Positions 14,802 through 23,174 of a stretch of DNA of 32,977 nt are shown here, piece after piece (the stretch's first letter is position 1; each line of letters starts with the position of its first letter). The stretch is taken from the NCBI GenBank assembly GCA_902800925.1, contig CADCGD010000052.1, positions 1 to 32,977 on the forward strand, read 5' to 3'. Position numbers and translations under genes: made by a program. This stretch comes from an uncultured Bacteroidales bacterium. GTDB lineage: Bacteria > Bacteroidota > Bacteroidia > Bacteroidales > Bacteroidaceae. The notes under the pieces are model-generated. The model saw only the letters and a program-made list of their open reading frames with translations. It was not told where the DNA came from and ran no database searches.

Positions 14802-17036
14802 CTACATTCGTGCCTTTTGTTTCTCTCCAGCGCCACTTCCACGATACTTTGAACGGGCCTCGTTGAACTTCCAGGTGAGGTCGAGCATGAAGGTGCGACG
14901 AGCGGGATTACTGGTTGTCAACTCGCGGATACCGTAAATGATGGCATCGGTTTTGTCGGTATTGAAGACATCGTAGCAACGCAGGTCGGCTGTCAATGAG
15001 CCCATACGTCCCAGACGGAAGTCGCGCTGCACACCCAGCGTAGTATTAAAACGCTGGCAGGTGATGCGGTTGTTGTTATAGTCGCCCTTCGAAGACCACT
15101 GCATATTGGCCATCAGACGGAAGGCGTGCGGCAGTTCGATGTCGTTATTCCATGCAAGGGTCAGATAGGGGTGGTTGAGCGTCTTCAACGTACCATCGAT
15201 AGTCGGTGTCTTATAGTTCTGGAAGATAGAATAAGCATACCACGTCGGGTGCCACTTGCCGATAGTTGGACGGGCCGACAGGCTGAAAGACAGCTGGTCG
15301 TAATCTTCAGTACTGTTGATAGGACGTATCAGACTGACCAGCGGATCTGTAGAACCAGGATAGGGTTCCGTTGACATGGTGACAACATCCTTGATGCGTC
15401 CGTAGTTGATGGTCAGGTTGGCCCACTGGTATGCCGCATTCAGCACGAGACTGTGCGTGTAGGTCGGCTTCAGATAAGGGTTGCCACTCTGGTAGGCATA
15501 GCGATTCAGATAGATGGTCGAACTGGTCAGGTTTGAGTAGCTGGGACGCTCGATATCACGACGATACGACAGCGACAGTTGCATCTTGCCAATAGGTGCC
15601 GATAGAACTACCGTGGGGAACCAATCACCATAGTTGCGACACACATCGTCTTCACGTACGCCAAAGTTGTAGTAGTCGTTCTGCAGGTGCTCATAGCGCA
15701 TACCCACCTGGGCAAAGAGACGACCGAACTGGCGTCCGTACTCTACAAAGACTGCTGCTGACTTTTCGTTGATTTCCGTATCGGTAGCCTTCACGGGAAC
15801 GGCATCTGTAGATGTAAACGAGTAGGCATCCATGCGATGGTTGTAGGAATACTCGCCACCTACGGAGAGGTTACCCTTCAAGATAGGATAAGAGAAGATA
15901 AGCTTCGAGGCCCAGAAGTCGTTCGAGCTGTTGGTGTTGCTCTCGATGAGGCGAGACTCGGTGCTGGCGGGTAAACCACCAGTCACAGAAGCAGCCGTTG
16001 TCTGCTCTGTGGTGCTGCCTGGAGTTTCTGTCTTATCGAAGAGTCCATCAATGTTCAGGTCGATACCCAACTTACCAACCTTACCATTATAATAGGCATT
16101 GAAGATGTGCTTGCGGAAGTTGTCGTCCTGCCAGATATGGCTCTCAGAGTGCTCCTTGAACTGACCGTTCTCATAGGAATCGGTAAAGAAATTACTGGTC
16201 AGTTCACCACTGGGATGGCGGTCGTACTTGTAGTAGGCACCGAAACTGTGTTTCTCGTTGACCATGTAGTTCACCTGCAGTTGGGGTGACCATCCCTTCC
16301 AGATATTCTTCGTGTTCTGGGTGGTCTTGCCTAGAATGTAGTCGGGACCGGCATAGTATGTCAGGTCATTATCCTGCCTGCCTTCGTGGTGACCATAGCG
16401 ACCAACCCAGAACGAGGCGGTAATGTCGAGACCACCCGTGCGATAGTTCACGTCGAGGTTGTTGGTCAGCGTGTGACCATACCTATAGATGCCACCTGCG
16501 TTATCCTGAAAACTCAGACCCTCACCCTGCGCCTTCTTCAGCGTGATACAAACGACAGCTTTTGTCGAGGCAGCATAGCGCGCACCTGGATTCTGCACCA
16601 CGTCGACGTGCTGAATCTGGTCAGAGCGCAAACGAGAGAGTTCACTGACATCCTGCACCTTGCGTCCATTGATATACACCTCGGCAGCACCACGCCCAAG
16701 AACCTCTACACTCCCGTCGCGCTCAGCCTTCAACTGTGGAATTTTAGAGAGTGCGTCGCTCACAGTTCCGGCCTTTTCTAATATGGTACCTGCGACGGTG
16801 GTGCGCATAGCGTCGCCCTTGACACGTGTCTTGGGCAAACGGCCCTTGACCACGATGCCGCCGAGTTGTTGTGTCTGGTTATACCATAGGGTAGTGTCTA
16901 TTGCCAAGGTGTCGGCATCCAACCACTCTTCGTCGTCTTCTACTTCATTGTTGTCATCGCCACTGGCTGCATACGTCGTCATTGTCATCATCATTGCAAC
17001 CATCATAAGTGTCATTCTAAAAAGCATCTTTTTCAT
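14802..17036 (-). CDS. Outer-membrane beta-barrel protein, TonB-dependent receptor-like
   Basis: The 744-aa product has a Met-rich signal peptide (cleavage near TTYA-ASG), an acidic linker, then a plug-like domain at about residues 60-170 (GGIVVKGRLPKTRVKGDAM, VSDALSKIPQLKAERDGSVE, GAAEVYINGRKVQD) and a barrel to the C-terminus with many YxxxxR/N strands (OMP_b-brl_3 type). The carboxypeptidase-like N-terminal domain common in this family is missing, and I see no SusD partner, so this is not a classic glycan-uptake pair. The promoter carries operator C, so it is a probable target of the LytTR regulator encoded immediately downstream in the opposite orientation. Confidence 0.85.
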   Translation of the reverse strand: MKKMLFRMTLMMVAMMMTMTTYAASGDDNNEVEDDEEWLDADTLAIDTTLWYNQTQQLGGIVVKGRLPKTRVKGDAMRTTVAGTILEKAGTVSDALSKIPQLKAERDGSVEVLGRGAAEVYINGRKVQDVSELSRLRSDQIQHVDVVQNPGARYAASTKAVVCITLKKAQGEGLSFQDNAGGIYRYGHTLTNNLDVNYRTGGLDITASFWVGRYGHHEGRQDNDLTYYAGPDYILGKTTQNTKNIWKGWSPQLQVNYMVNEKHSFGAYYKYDRHPSGELTSNFFTDSYENGQFKEHSESHIWQDDNFRKHIFNAYYNGKVGKLGIDLNIDGLFDKTETPGSTTEQTTAASVTGGLPASTESRLIESNTNSSNDFWASKLIFSYPILKGNLSVGGEYSYNHRMDAYSFTSTDAVPVKATDTEINEKSAAVFVEYGRQFGRLFAQVGMRYEHLQNDYYNFGVREDDVCRNYGDWFPTVVLSAPIGKMQLSLSYRRDIERPSYSNLTSSTIYLNRYAYQSGNPYLKPTYTHSLVLNAAYQWANLTINYGRIKDVVTMSTEPYPGSTDPLVSLIRPINSTEDYDQLSFSLSARPTIGKWHPTWYAYSIFQNYKTPTIDGTLKTLNHPYLTLAWNNDIELPHAFRLMANMQWSSKGDYNNNRITCQRFNTTLGVQRDFRLGRMGSLTADLRCYDVFNTDKTDAIIYGIRELTTSNPARRTFMLDLTWKFNEARSKYRGSGAGEKQKARM

Positions 17037-17096
17037 ATTTCTACTATTTTACCGTTTATGATTTTTCGATTAAGCATTTCCGTCTATTGGACGCTG

Positions 17097-17166
17097 CAAA
17101 GGTATGACGAAGTTGCAGCATTCACAAATTTCTGGGATAAACAGCACGGAAATGTGACGAATTGCA
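17097..17166 (-). promoter_or_regulatory. Promoter and shared direct-repeat operator C (outer-membrane barrel gene)
   Basis: Reading leftward: -7 TACCTTTG (17104-17097), 20-nt spacer, -33 TTTG (17128-17125). On the plus strand, 4 nt further, TGGGATAAACAGCA (17133-17146) and TGTGACGAATTGCA (17153-17166) are exactly 20 bp apart. Confidence 0.8.
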
Positions 17167-17250
17167 GCAATCATAATGCTTTGTAAACGAATTGTGCGAG
17201 ATTTCTTCTTTACTACAATAAAATGAGGAGGAAGTGCGTTATATGAAGGT

Positions 17251-19248
17251 ATGCGCAGATTGTATATTATCATATGTGTAGCAATGGTGGCCATGTTCCT
17301 GACGGGATGTGGCGCTGAACAGGCAGTGAAGAAGGGTGACCGCTTCTATGCCCTGGGAGAGTATTACGATGCTAGCACGAAATACAAGAAAGCATATTCG
17401 CAGACCCCTGCCAAGGAGCGTACACAGCGTGGTAAGGTGGCGCTGAAGATGGCAGAGTGTTACCGCAAGATTAACTATACACAGAAGGCTATTGCCGCCT
17501 ATAACAATGCCATCCGATACAAGCAGACCGACTCGTTGACCTACCTGTATCTGGGTCAGCAACTGATGAAGAACGGCAACTATAAAGAGGCCGAGAAAGC
17601 CTTCCAAACCTTTCTGGACTCCATGAGGAATGACGGATCTACGGAATCACGGAATTACGAACAGCTGGCCAAGACGGGTATTCAGTCTGCCCAGAAGGCT
17701 CCCCAATGGAAAAAGGAGGGGTCGGCCTATACCGTGAAGCGCGAGCGGTTCTTCGACTCACGACGTGCAGAGTACTCCCCGATGCTGGCTGGCGAAGAGA
17801 ATGACCAGCTGTTCTTTACCTCCACCCGCAATCAGGCCAAGGGTGACGAACTCAGCGGTATCACGGGAACGAAGAATGCCGACATCTTTATGTCGCAGAA
17901 AGACGATAAGGGTAAGTGGCAACGACCGGAAGTCATCGACTCTGAACTGAACAGCGACGACGATGAGGGAGCCTGCTGTTTCTCGCCCGACGGACGAACG
18001 ATGTACCTGACCCAATGTCGCACCGATGCCTCCTACCCCCGCTATGCCACCATCGTGACCAGCAACCGTTCGGATGCATCATGGAGCAAGGCAACGGAAC
18101 TGACCATCACCCACGATACGCTGTCGGCCTACGCCCACCCTGCCGTCGCGCCCGACGGTGAATGGCTCTACTTTGCCAGCAACATGCCTGGTGGCATGGG
18201 CGGCTATGACATCTGGCGCTTCCGACTGACAGACAAAGGACTGAGTGGTGTAGAGAACCTCGGCGCCCCCATCAACACCCCTGGCGATGAACTGTTTCCC
18301 ACCTTCCGACCCAATGGTGACCTATACTTCTCCAGCAATGGACACGAAGGAATGGGTGGACTGGATATCTACTTCGTAGAGGATGGAAAGGTTCAGCACC
18401 CTGGCTATCCCTTGAACTCACAGGGTGACGACTTCGGTATGACCTTCGAAGGGCTTTTGAACCAAGGATTCTTCTCCAGCAACCGAGGTGACGGCAAGGG
18501 CTGGGACCATATCTATTCATTCTACAACCCAGAGATAGTACAGACTGTCAAGGGTTGGGTGTATGAACAGGATGGCTACGAACTGCCACAGGCGGTAGTC
18601 TATATGGTGGGTAACGATGGCACCAATATGAAACTCAGCGTGAAGGGTGACGGTTCGTTTACACAACCCATCAAACCAGGTGTCGACTACGTCTTCTTGG
18701 GAACCTGCAAGGGTTTCCTGAACCATCAGGAGCAATTGCGTGTAGAGCCCGTCACAGAATCAGAGGAGTATGTCCTGCAGTTCCCATTGGCTAGTATCAC
18801 GGCCCCCGTACTCATAGAGAATATCTTCTACGATTTCGACAAGGCTACCCTGCGACCAGAGTCAACAGCAGCCCTCGACAAGCTCGTTGCCTTGTTGAAC
18901 GAGAATGCAAACGTTACCATTGAGCTGTCGGCCCACTGCGATTATAAAGGTTCTGCGGAATATAACAAAGGACTGGCACAACGACGTGCCGAAGCGGTGG
19001 TGGAATACCTCACGGCACACGGTATTCCTGAAGACCGTCTGAAGCCCGTAGGCTATGGCAAGGAGAAACCCAAGACCATTCGTCGTAAGTTGACAGAGAA
19101 ATATCCGTTCCTCAAGGAGGGTGACGTCTTGACAGAAGAGTTTATCAAGAAGCTCGACGAGGAACAGCAGGAGATTTGTAACCAGCTGAACCGTCGTACG
19201 GAGTTCATCGTGCTACGTACTACCTACGGACTGTTTCCGAAGAAATAA
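17251..19248 (+). CDS. porE: PorE-like lipoprotein: TPR, beta-propeller, carboxypeptidase-like and OmpA domains
   Basis: The N-terminus MRRLYIIICVAMVAMFLTGC is a lipoprotein signal with the acylated cysteine at residue 20. TPR-like helices follow (about 25-145: GDRFYALGEYYDASTKYKKA, YLYLGQQLMKNGNYKEAEKA), then PD40-type propeller blades (about 165-425: CCFSPDGRTMYLTQ, PDGEWLYFASNMPGGMGGYD, FYFSSN-like repeats), a carboxypeptidase-like fold (about 430-510) and an OmpA domain (about 525-665: IFYDFDKATLRPESTAALDK, NVTIELSAHCD). This order and the 665-aa length match PorE, a type IX secretion component that anchors to peptidoglycan. Other T9SS genes are not in the window, so a PorE paralogue cannot be excluded. 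Confidence 0.8.
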   Translation: MRRLYIIICVAMVAMFLTGCGAEQAVKKGDRFYALGEYYDASTKYKKAYSQTPAKERTQRGKVALKMAECYRKINYTQKAIAAYNNAIRYKQTDSLTYLYLGQQLMKNGNYKEAEKAFQTFLDSMRNDGSTESRNYEQLAKTGIQSAQKAPQWKKEGSAYTVKRERFFDSRRAEYSPMLAGEENDQLFFTSTRNQAKGDELSGITGTKNADIFMSQKDDKGKWQRPEVIDSELNSDDDEGACCFSPDGRTMYLTQCRTDASYPRYATIVTSNRSDASWSKATELTITHDTLSAYAHPAVAPDGEWLYFASNMPGGMGGYDIWRFRLTDKGLSGVENLGAPINTPGDELFPTFRPNGDLYFSSNGHEGMGGLDIYFVEDGKVQHPGYPLNSQGDDFGMTFEGLLNQGFFSSNRGDGKGWDHIYSFYNPEIVQTVKGWVYEQDGYELPQAVVYMVGNDGTNMKLSVKGDGSFTQPIKPGVDYVFLGTCKGFLNHQEQLRVEPVTESEEYVLQFPLASITAPVLIENIFYDFDKATLRPESTAALDKLVALLNENANVTIELSAHCDYKGSAEYNKGLAQRRAEAVVEYLTAHGIPEDRLKPVGYGKEKPKTIRRKLTEKYPFLKEGDVLTEEFIKKLDEEQQEICNQLNRRTEFIVLRTTYGLFPKK

Positions 19249-19576
19249 CCTCTCCTACCCCCACAAAGAGCAAGCCAAAGAGAATCGTTGCCACCATCAG
19301 CAGATTGATACTGATGGTCTGGACAGCCATCGTACGCACCAGAACCTCTAACTGTATGGCCAGCAGGGTCCATCCATCGAACACTACAAACAATATGGCG
19401 AACACAACGATGCAGAACGCTGTCCACAGACGGGTCAGCCACCTGCGATGAGCAGCCAACAGTGAATGCTCGGGCAAGTGCTGCATCACCCGCTCCGTAA
19501 AACCGTTGTCGGCAATCTGCTGCTGAGAAGCTTTCTGGAAGAACTGCTTCAACAAAATATCATTATCATCGGTCAT
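19220..19576 (-). CDS. DUF5056-like membrane protein, possible partner of the ECF sigma factor
   Basis: ATG 19576 (MTDDNDILLKQFFQ) gives 118 aa: a soluble N-terminal 45 residues (QQIADNGFTERVMQHLPE) and two membrane helices (FCIVVFAILFVVFDGWTLL and ISINLLMVATILFGLLFVGVG). The layout, a short cytoplasmic head on membrane helices directly after a sigma gene, recalls small anti-sigma factors, but no zinc anti-sigma motif is present. Its start overlaps the sigma stop and its end overlaps the convergent porE stop by 29 nt. Confidence 0.65.
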   Translation of the reverse strand: MTDDNDILLKQFFQKASQQQIADNGFTERVMQHLPEHSLLAAHRRWLTRLWTAFCIVVFAILFVVFDGWTLLAIQLEVLVRTMAVQTISINLLMVATILFGLLFVGVGEVISSETVRR

Positions 19577-20129
19577 ATCCATTCTGTCTTAAATAGTTAG
19601 CTAACTTTTCTTTTCCACGGGAGAGGTGCGACTTGATGGTACCTTCCTTCATCTGCGTAATTTTCGCAATGCCTGCAATATCATAGCCATCAATGAGTTG
19701 CAGGGTGATACACGTGCGCTCGTCAGGCTTCAGGAGTGCCAGAGCGGCATAGAGGTCAAGCTTTATTTCAGAGGTGAGTGGTGAGGAGTGAGAGGTGAGA
19801 GAATAGTCCATGCGCTCCTGTTGCACAACATCTTTCCTCTCACTTCTCACCTCTCCCCTCTCACCTCTTCTCGTATGATCGTACCACACATTATACGCTA
19901 TGCGCATGACCCACGTCTTGAAGGAGGCGAGACCACGGAAGGTGGTGATATTGGTATAGGCTTTGATGAACGTGTCTTGTGCCAAGTCGTCACTCAACTG
20001 TTCATCGCCCATGGTCTGGCTCAGGAAGAACCTGCGGACAGGTGACTGATATCGGCGTACGAGCTCGTCGAAAGCCCGTCGGTTGCCAGATACCGCCACC
20101 TGCGTTACAAGTACTATGTCACAATCCAC
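19566..20129 (-). CDS. ECF-type RNA polymerase sigma factor with a repeat-encoded linker
   Basis: The 187-aa protein has sigma region 2 (AFDELVRRYQSPVRRFFLSQ, LAQDTFIKAYTNITTFRG, FKTWVMRIAYNVWYDHTRRG) and region 4 (ALLKPDERTCITLQLIDGYD, IAGIAKITQMKEGTIKSHLS). The linker between them (about residues 88-123) is encoded by a GAGGTGAG/CTCACCTC repeat island at 19771-19870, so its sequence is unusual but the frame is kept. The start is a GTG at 20129 that overlaps the end of the PspC gene by 16 nt, and the residues after it match family N-termini. It lies in a cluster with DUF2807, DUF6249, PspC and DUF5056 proteins that is common in Bacteroidota and suggests envelope homeostasis. Confidence 0.9.
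   Translation of the reverse strand: MDCDIVLVTQVAVSGNRRAFDELVRRYQSPVRRFFLSQTMGDEQLSDDLAQDTFIKAYTNITTFRGLASFKTWVMRIAYNVWYDHTRRGERGEVRSERKDVVQQERMDYSLTSHSSPLTSEIKLDLYAALALLKPDERTCITLQLIDGYDIAGIAKITQMKEGTIKSHLSRGKEKLANYLRQNGYDR
19771..19870. repeat. CTCTCACCTCTC-type inverted repeat island inside the sigma gene
   Basis: A GAGGTGAGTGGTGAGGAGTG-type arm (19771-19803) faces a CTCTCACTTCTCACCTCTCC-type arm (19835-19868) across about 30 nt. Both arms are low complexity and can pair. Confidence 0.75.
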
Positions 20130-20287
20130 GCTACGATGTAGAACAGCACACCCGAGAAGCAGGTGCAGAGGGTGAGGAAAGCGTATGCCAATCGCACTGC
20201 CACCGGATCGAAATCCAGATACTCAGCTATTCCTCCACAGACGCCGCCTAACATGCGGTCGTTGCTGCGATAAAGTCTCTTTGTCAT
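20114..20287 (-). CDS. PspC-domain small membrane protein
   Basis: ATG 20287 encodes 57 aa: MTKRLYRSNDRMLGGVCGGI followed by AEYLDFDPVAVRLAYAFLTL and a hydrophobic C-terminal helix (SGVLFYIVAWIV). This is the PspC signature (R...GVCGGIAEYLxxDPxxVRLxxV) in its minimal form, with one or two membrane segments. PspC proteins act in envelope stress. The stop lies inside the start region of the sigma gene (16-nt overlap). The gene is shorter than the usual 60-codon cut-off and is easily missed. Confidence 0.85.
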   Translation of the reverse strand: MTKRLYRSNDRMLGGVCGGIAEYLDFDPVAVRLAYAFLTLCTCFSGVLFYIVAWIVT

Positions 20288-20345
20288 ATTCTCGTCTTTT
20301 AAAATGAATACTACTATATATATTTACGACTATACTTTAATTTTT

Positions 20346-20460
20346 ACGACAACTTTGACAACAAAGACAACTTTTTTTCTACGCTTGACAAGGACTCCGT
20401 AGACGCGGTTGCGTCGTAGGCCATATAAATATGTTGTCCTAAGTTGTCATAGTTGTCGTT
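20346..20460. repeat. GACAAC/GTTGTC inverted repeat in the DUF6249-pspC gap
   Basis: The left arm (20346-20371) has three GACAAC copies; the right arm (20433-20460) has three GTTGTC copies. They can pair over about 27 nt with few mismatches. Between them CTACG (20379-20383) and CGTAG (20415-20419) add an inner stem. It may act as a processing or attenuation hairpin between the two genes. I see no clear promoter for pspC. Confidence 0.65.
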
Positions 20461-20478
20461 TTAAAAAACATGTTGTCG

Positions 20479-21123
20479 TTAAAAAAACTCTTTGTTATCT
20501 TGCTTCTTGTCTGTCATCTTGGCGACAATGACCTTGCCCAGTCCGATGCAGAACACCAGAGCACCTATGCCAAAGCCGACAGCACCAGCAGCAAACCAGA
20601 GGAAGATCATCAGACCAACACCCACAAAGCACTGGCGGATACCACTCTTATATTCCTCGTCGCCAAACGTCGACTGCTCTTTGAGCAACTGGTCGGGAAT
20701 GGGCTGTCCCTGTTGCATGGCCATCTGTGCCAGACGCATCTTGTCCTTGCGGTTCTTGTTGATGAAGTAGAACACAGCGATGATAATCAATAAGGGCGAC
20801 AGCACAAAGACGATGAGCAACACTATCAGTACGAAGAACATACCGGCAATACCCGTCTGCATCAAACCAAAATGGTCAAAGAAGTTGTTAATGCTTGTTC
20901 TCTCAAAATCGTCCTCATCATCAAAGGGGAAGTTGTCATCGGCAGCAGTGGGTGTCGATGCCGTTGACGTCGTATCAGAGAAGGCCTCTACCCCATTCTT
21001 ACTCGTCGAGTCCACCAGCTCCGTCTGCTGGGGCTGTGGTGTGTGGCGGTGCTTCTGGGCAACAGCCTCGGTAGTCAGGCCCAACACCAGCACCATTGTC
21101 AAAGTAATCAGTAACTGTTTCAT
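20479..21123 (-). CDS. DUF6249-like membrane protein
   Basis: The 214-aa protein has a signal peptide (MKQLLITLTMVLVLGLTTEA), a Ser/Thr/Asp-rich linker to about residue 75, a first helix (GIAGMFFVLIVLLIVFVLSPLLIIIAVFYF), a basic cytoplasmic segment with MRLAQMAMQQGQPIPDQLL, and two more helices at the C-terminus. This matches the DUF6249 family, usually found beside ECF sigma and PspC genes. Function is unknown. It lies 34 nt after the DUF2807 lipoprotein gene on the same strand. Confidence 0.7.
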   Translation of the reverse strand: MKQLLITLTMVLVLGLTTEAVAQKHRHTPQPQQTELVDSTSKNGVEAFSDTTSTASTPTAADDNFPFDDEDDFERTSINNFFDHFGLMQTGIAGMFFVLIVLLIVFVLSPLLIIIAVFYFINKNRKDKMRLAQMAMQQGQPIPDQLLKEQSTFGDEEYKSGIRQCFVGVGLMIFLWFAAGAVGFGIGALVFCIGLGKVIVAKMTDKKQDNKEFF

Positions 21124-21157
21124 ATTCGTAGTTGTTTTATTTGTTACACATAACTAT

Positions 21158-21853
21158 TTATCTCACAATTAGTTCCTCAGTATCGATATCGCCAGAGCCA
21201 AACCTGCGCTTATTCATCTTCTTGACGGTACCTTTCAGTTCTATATCGCCAGAGCCCTTGACCTGTGCATCCACCTCGCCACTATCGTCAAGACCCATCT
21301 CGATATCGCCAGAGCCTATCACACTCAGTCTGGCCTGCTGTGTCTTGACATTGTTCACTGACACATCGCCAGAACCGACAAGCGATACGTTAACGCGGTC
21401 GCAGATGATATCCTTGAAATAGATATCGCCAGAGCCCTTCAATTCGATGTCAAGGGTGTCGGTATCCAACGGATGAACACACATGAAATCGCCAGAACCC
21501 ATCAGCGTGATGCCCAGAAAGTCGGGCGAGGTGACATACACGATGACATCATCGCTATCGACACTGCCTATATGAATAATGCTGGTGCCACGCTTCACGT
21601 TCACCTTCAGCGTATTACCCTCTACTGTTGTCTCAATCTTCTTGATAACATCCTGAGGAGCATGTACTCGGACAGAGAACGAGTCAGCTTGGGCATACTT
21701 CACATTCATCGAACCCATCAACTGGATACGTTCAAAGCCCTTCAGAAAACGGGGCTCCTCAGCAGTTGATTTAACTGTGACAGTCTTCGTCACATCAAAC
21801 TTACAAGAGGTCAACAGAGCGACTGCCATCATGGCAAAAACGATTCTTTTCAT
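21158..21853 (-). CDS. Head-GIN (DUF2807) lipoprotein
   Basis: The start MKRIVFAMMAVALLTSC gives a lipoprotein signal with the cysteine at residue 17. The 231-aa protein has the repeated beta-helix turns of DUF2807: MGSGDFM, KGSGDIYF, VGSGDVSV, IGSGDIEM, KGSGDIEL, FGSGDID, each about 18-20 residues apart. The family is called putative autotransporter adhesin/head GIN, but its role is not proven. It is the first gene of the cluster ending at 19220, and its promoter overlaps that of the divergent methyltransferase. Confidence 0.85.
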   Translation of the reverse strand: MKRIVFAMMAVALLTSCKFDVTKTVTVKSTAEEPRFLKGFERIQLMGSMNVKYAQADSFSVRVHAPQDVIKKIETTVEGNTLKVNVKRGTSIIHIGSVDSDDVIVYVTSPDFLGITLMGSGDFMCVHPLDTDTLDIELKGSGDIYFKDIICDRVNVSLVGSGDVSVNNVKTQQARLSVIGSGDIEMGLDDSGEVDAQVKGSGDIELKGTVKKMNKRRFGSGDIDTEELIVR

Positions 21854-21905
21854 ACCTTTCTTTGTTTATGTTTTTACCCTTTAGACGTAATAATTCCTAA
21901 TTTAG

Positions 21906-21940
21906 TTGCAAAGATAGGAAAAAAAATTGTAACTTTGCAA
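21906..21940. promoter_or_regulatory. Overlapping divergent promoters (DUF2807 cluster and methyltransferase)
   Basis: Minus strand: TATCTTTG (21916-21909), with TTG at 21940-21938 as -33. Plus strand: TAACTTTG (21930-21937), with TTG at 21906-21908 as -33. Each -33 abuts the other's -7, so the two polymerases cannot bind at once. The methyltransferase ATG is 7 nt after its -7 box. Confidence 0.65.
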
Positions 21941-21944
21941 GCAA

Positions 21945-23174
21945 ATGACACAATTACCTGCCGCTTTCACGGAAAAAACACGCCAACTGATGGGCGAGGA
22001 ACGCTTCGAACGCTATCTGCAGTCGTTCGAGGAGGAACCTCCTGTCAGCATACGAGTGAACCCAAGGAAGATGGCAGAGGGCAGATGGCAGATAGCAGAG
22101 GGAACACCCGTGCCCTGGTGCAGGAATGGCTACTATCTGCAGAAGCGTCCGAACTTCACCATGGACCCCCTACTCCATGCCGGCTGTTACTATGTGCAGG
22201 AAGCCGCCTCGATGTTCCTCGACGAAGCGTTGCGGCAACATCTTACATCTGCCGTCAGACCTCTTACATCTCTCGACATGTGCGCCGCACCTGGTGGTAA
22301 GTCGACGTTGCTACGCAGTGTATTGCCTGAGGATTGCGTGCTGTACAGCAACGAGCCTATCCGTAATCGTGCCAATATCCTGCTGGAGAACGTAACGAAA
22401 TGGGGATATGATAACCATATCGTTACCAACAACTACCCTAATGACTATCGCGCATCGAAATTACGTTTCGATGTCATCCTCTGCGATGTGCCCTGCTCTG
22501 GCGAGGGGATGTTCCGCAAGGACCCTGCCACCATCCGTGAGTGGAGTCCACAGAATGTTGAGAAGTGCTGGCAGTTGCAGCGTGAGATTGTCGACGATGT
22601 CTGGGCGTGTCTGAACTCTGGTGGTCTGCTGATATACAGCACCTGCACCTTTAATACCAAGGAGAACGAGGAGAACATCCGTTATTTCCTGGAGCAGTAC
22701 GACGATATGGAGGTGGTACCCGTTGACGTCAAACCCGAATGGAACATCACCGGTTCCTTGCTCGATGGTTTCCACGAACCCGTCTATCGTTTCATCCCTG
22801 GCATCACCCGTAGCGAGGGACTGTTTATGTGCGTGCTAAGAAAAAAGGGAAGCCTCTCCCCCCGCCCTCTCCAAAAAGAGAGGGAGCTAAAGAGGGTGTT
22901 AGAGCCCCCCTTCCATTTGGAAGGGGATGGGGAAAGGCTGAATTTACCTTACCAGCAGGCCATCGCCTACCTGCGCCACGAGGCACTGGTACTTCCTGAA
23001 GACACCCCTCGCGGACTGGTCACCGTCTGTTTCCAAGGCCACCCCTTAGGACTGGTGAAGAACATCGGCTCACGTGCCAACAACCTATACCCCAAAGAAT
23101 GGAAAATAAAGACTACACATATTCCACAAGACTATGAAGCAATACTTAGACATACTGAATCGAATACTGACTGA
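21945..23174 (+). CDS. RsmF/RsmB-type rRNA (cytosine-5)-methyltransferase with repeat inserts
   Basis: This 409-aa protein methylates cytosine in rRNA using SAM. Motifs: VSIRVNP (N-terminal), the SAM loop [30 protein letters not shown] (first catalytic Cys) and [16 protein letters not shown] (second Cys); the C-terminal part has [17 protein letters not shown], the PUA-like end of RsmF/YebU relatives. Three short repeat islands lie within it in frame: 22071-22101, 22241-22273 and 22848-22937. All fall between conserved blocks. It overlaps thyA by 41 nt. Confidence 0.85.
   Translation: MTQLPAAFTEKTRQLMGEERFERYLQSFEEEPPVSIRVNPRKMAEGRWQIAEGTPVPWCRNGYYLQKRPNFTMDPLLHAGCYYVQEAASMFLDEALRQHLTSAVRPLTSLDMCAAPGGKSTLLRSVLPEDCVLYSNEPIRNRANILLENVTKWGYDNHIVTNNYPNDYRASKLRFDVILCDVPCSGEGMFRKDPATIREWSPQNVEKCWQLQREIVDDVWACLNSGGLLIYSTCTFNTKENEENIRYFLEQYDDMEVVPVDVKPEWNITGSLLDGFHEPVYRFIPGITRSEGLFMCVLRKKGSLSPRPLQKERELKRVLEPPFHLEGDGERLNLPYQQAIAYLRHEALVLPEDTPRGLVTVCFQGHPLGLVKNIGSRANNLYPKEWKIKTTHIPQDYEAILRHTESNTD
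22071..22273. repeat. Two short-period repeat islands inside the methyltransferase gene
   Basis: 22071-22101 is a run of GGCAGA-type units (ATGGCAGAGGGCAGATGGCA and so on). TCTTACATCT occurs at 22241-22250 and 22262-22271, a 21-bp period that keeps frame. Confidence 0.65.
22848..22937. repeat. Palindromic C/G-rich repeat inside the methyltransferase gene
   Basis: Two hairpins in tandem: CCCTCT...AGAGGG around 22865-22883, and CCCCTTCC (22907-22914) with GGAAGGGG (22919-22926) across ATTT. It encodes a basic loop after MCVLRKKG. A similar C/T-rich double hairpin is, from memory, a common intergenic element in Bacteroidales. Confidence 0.75.
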
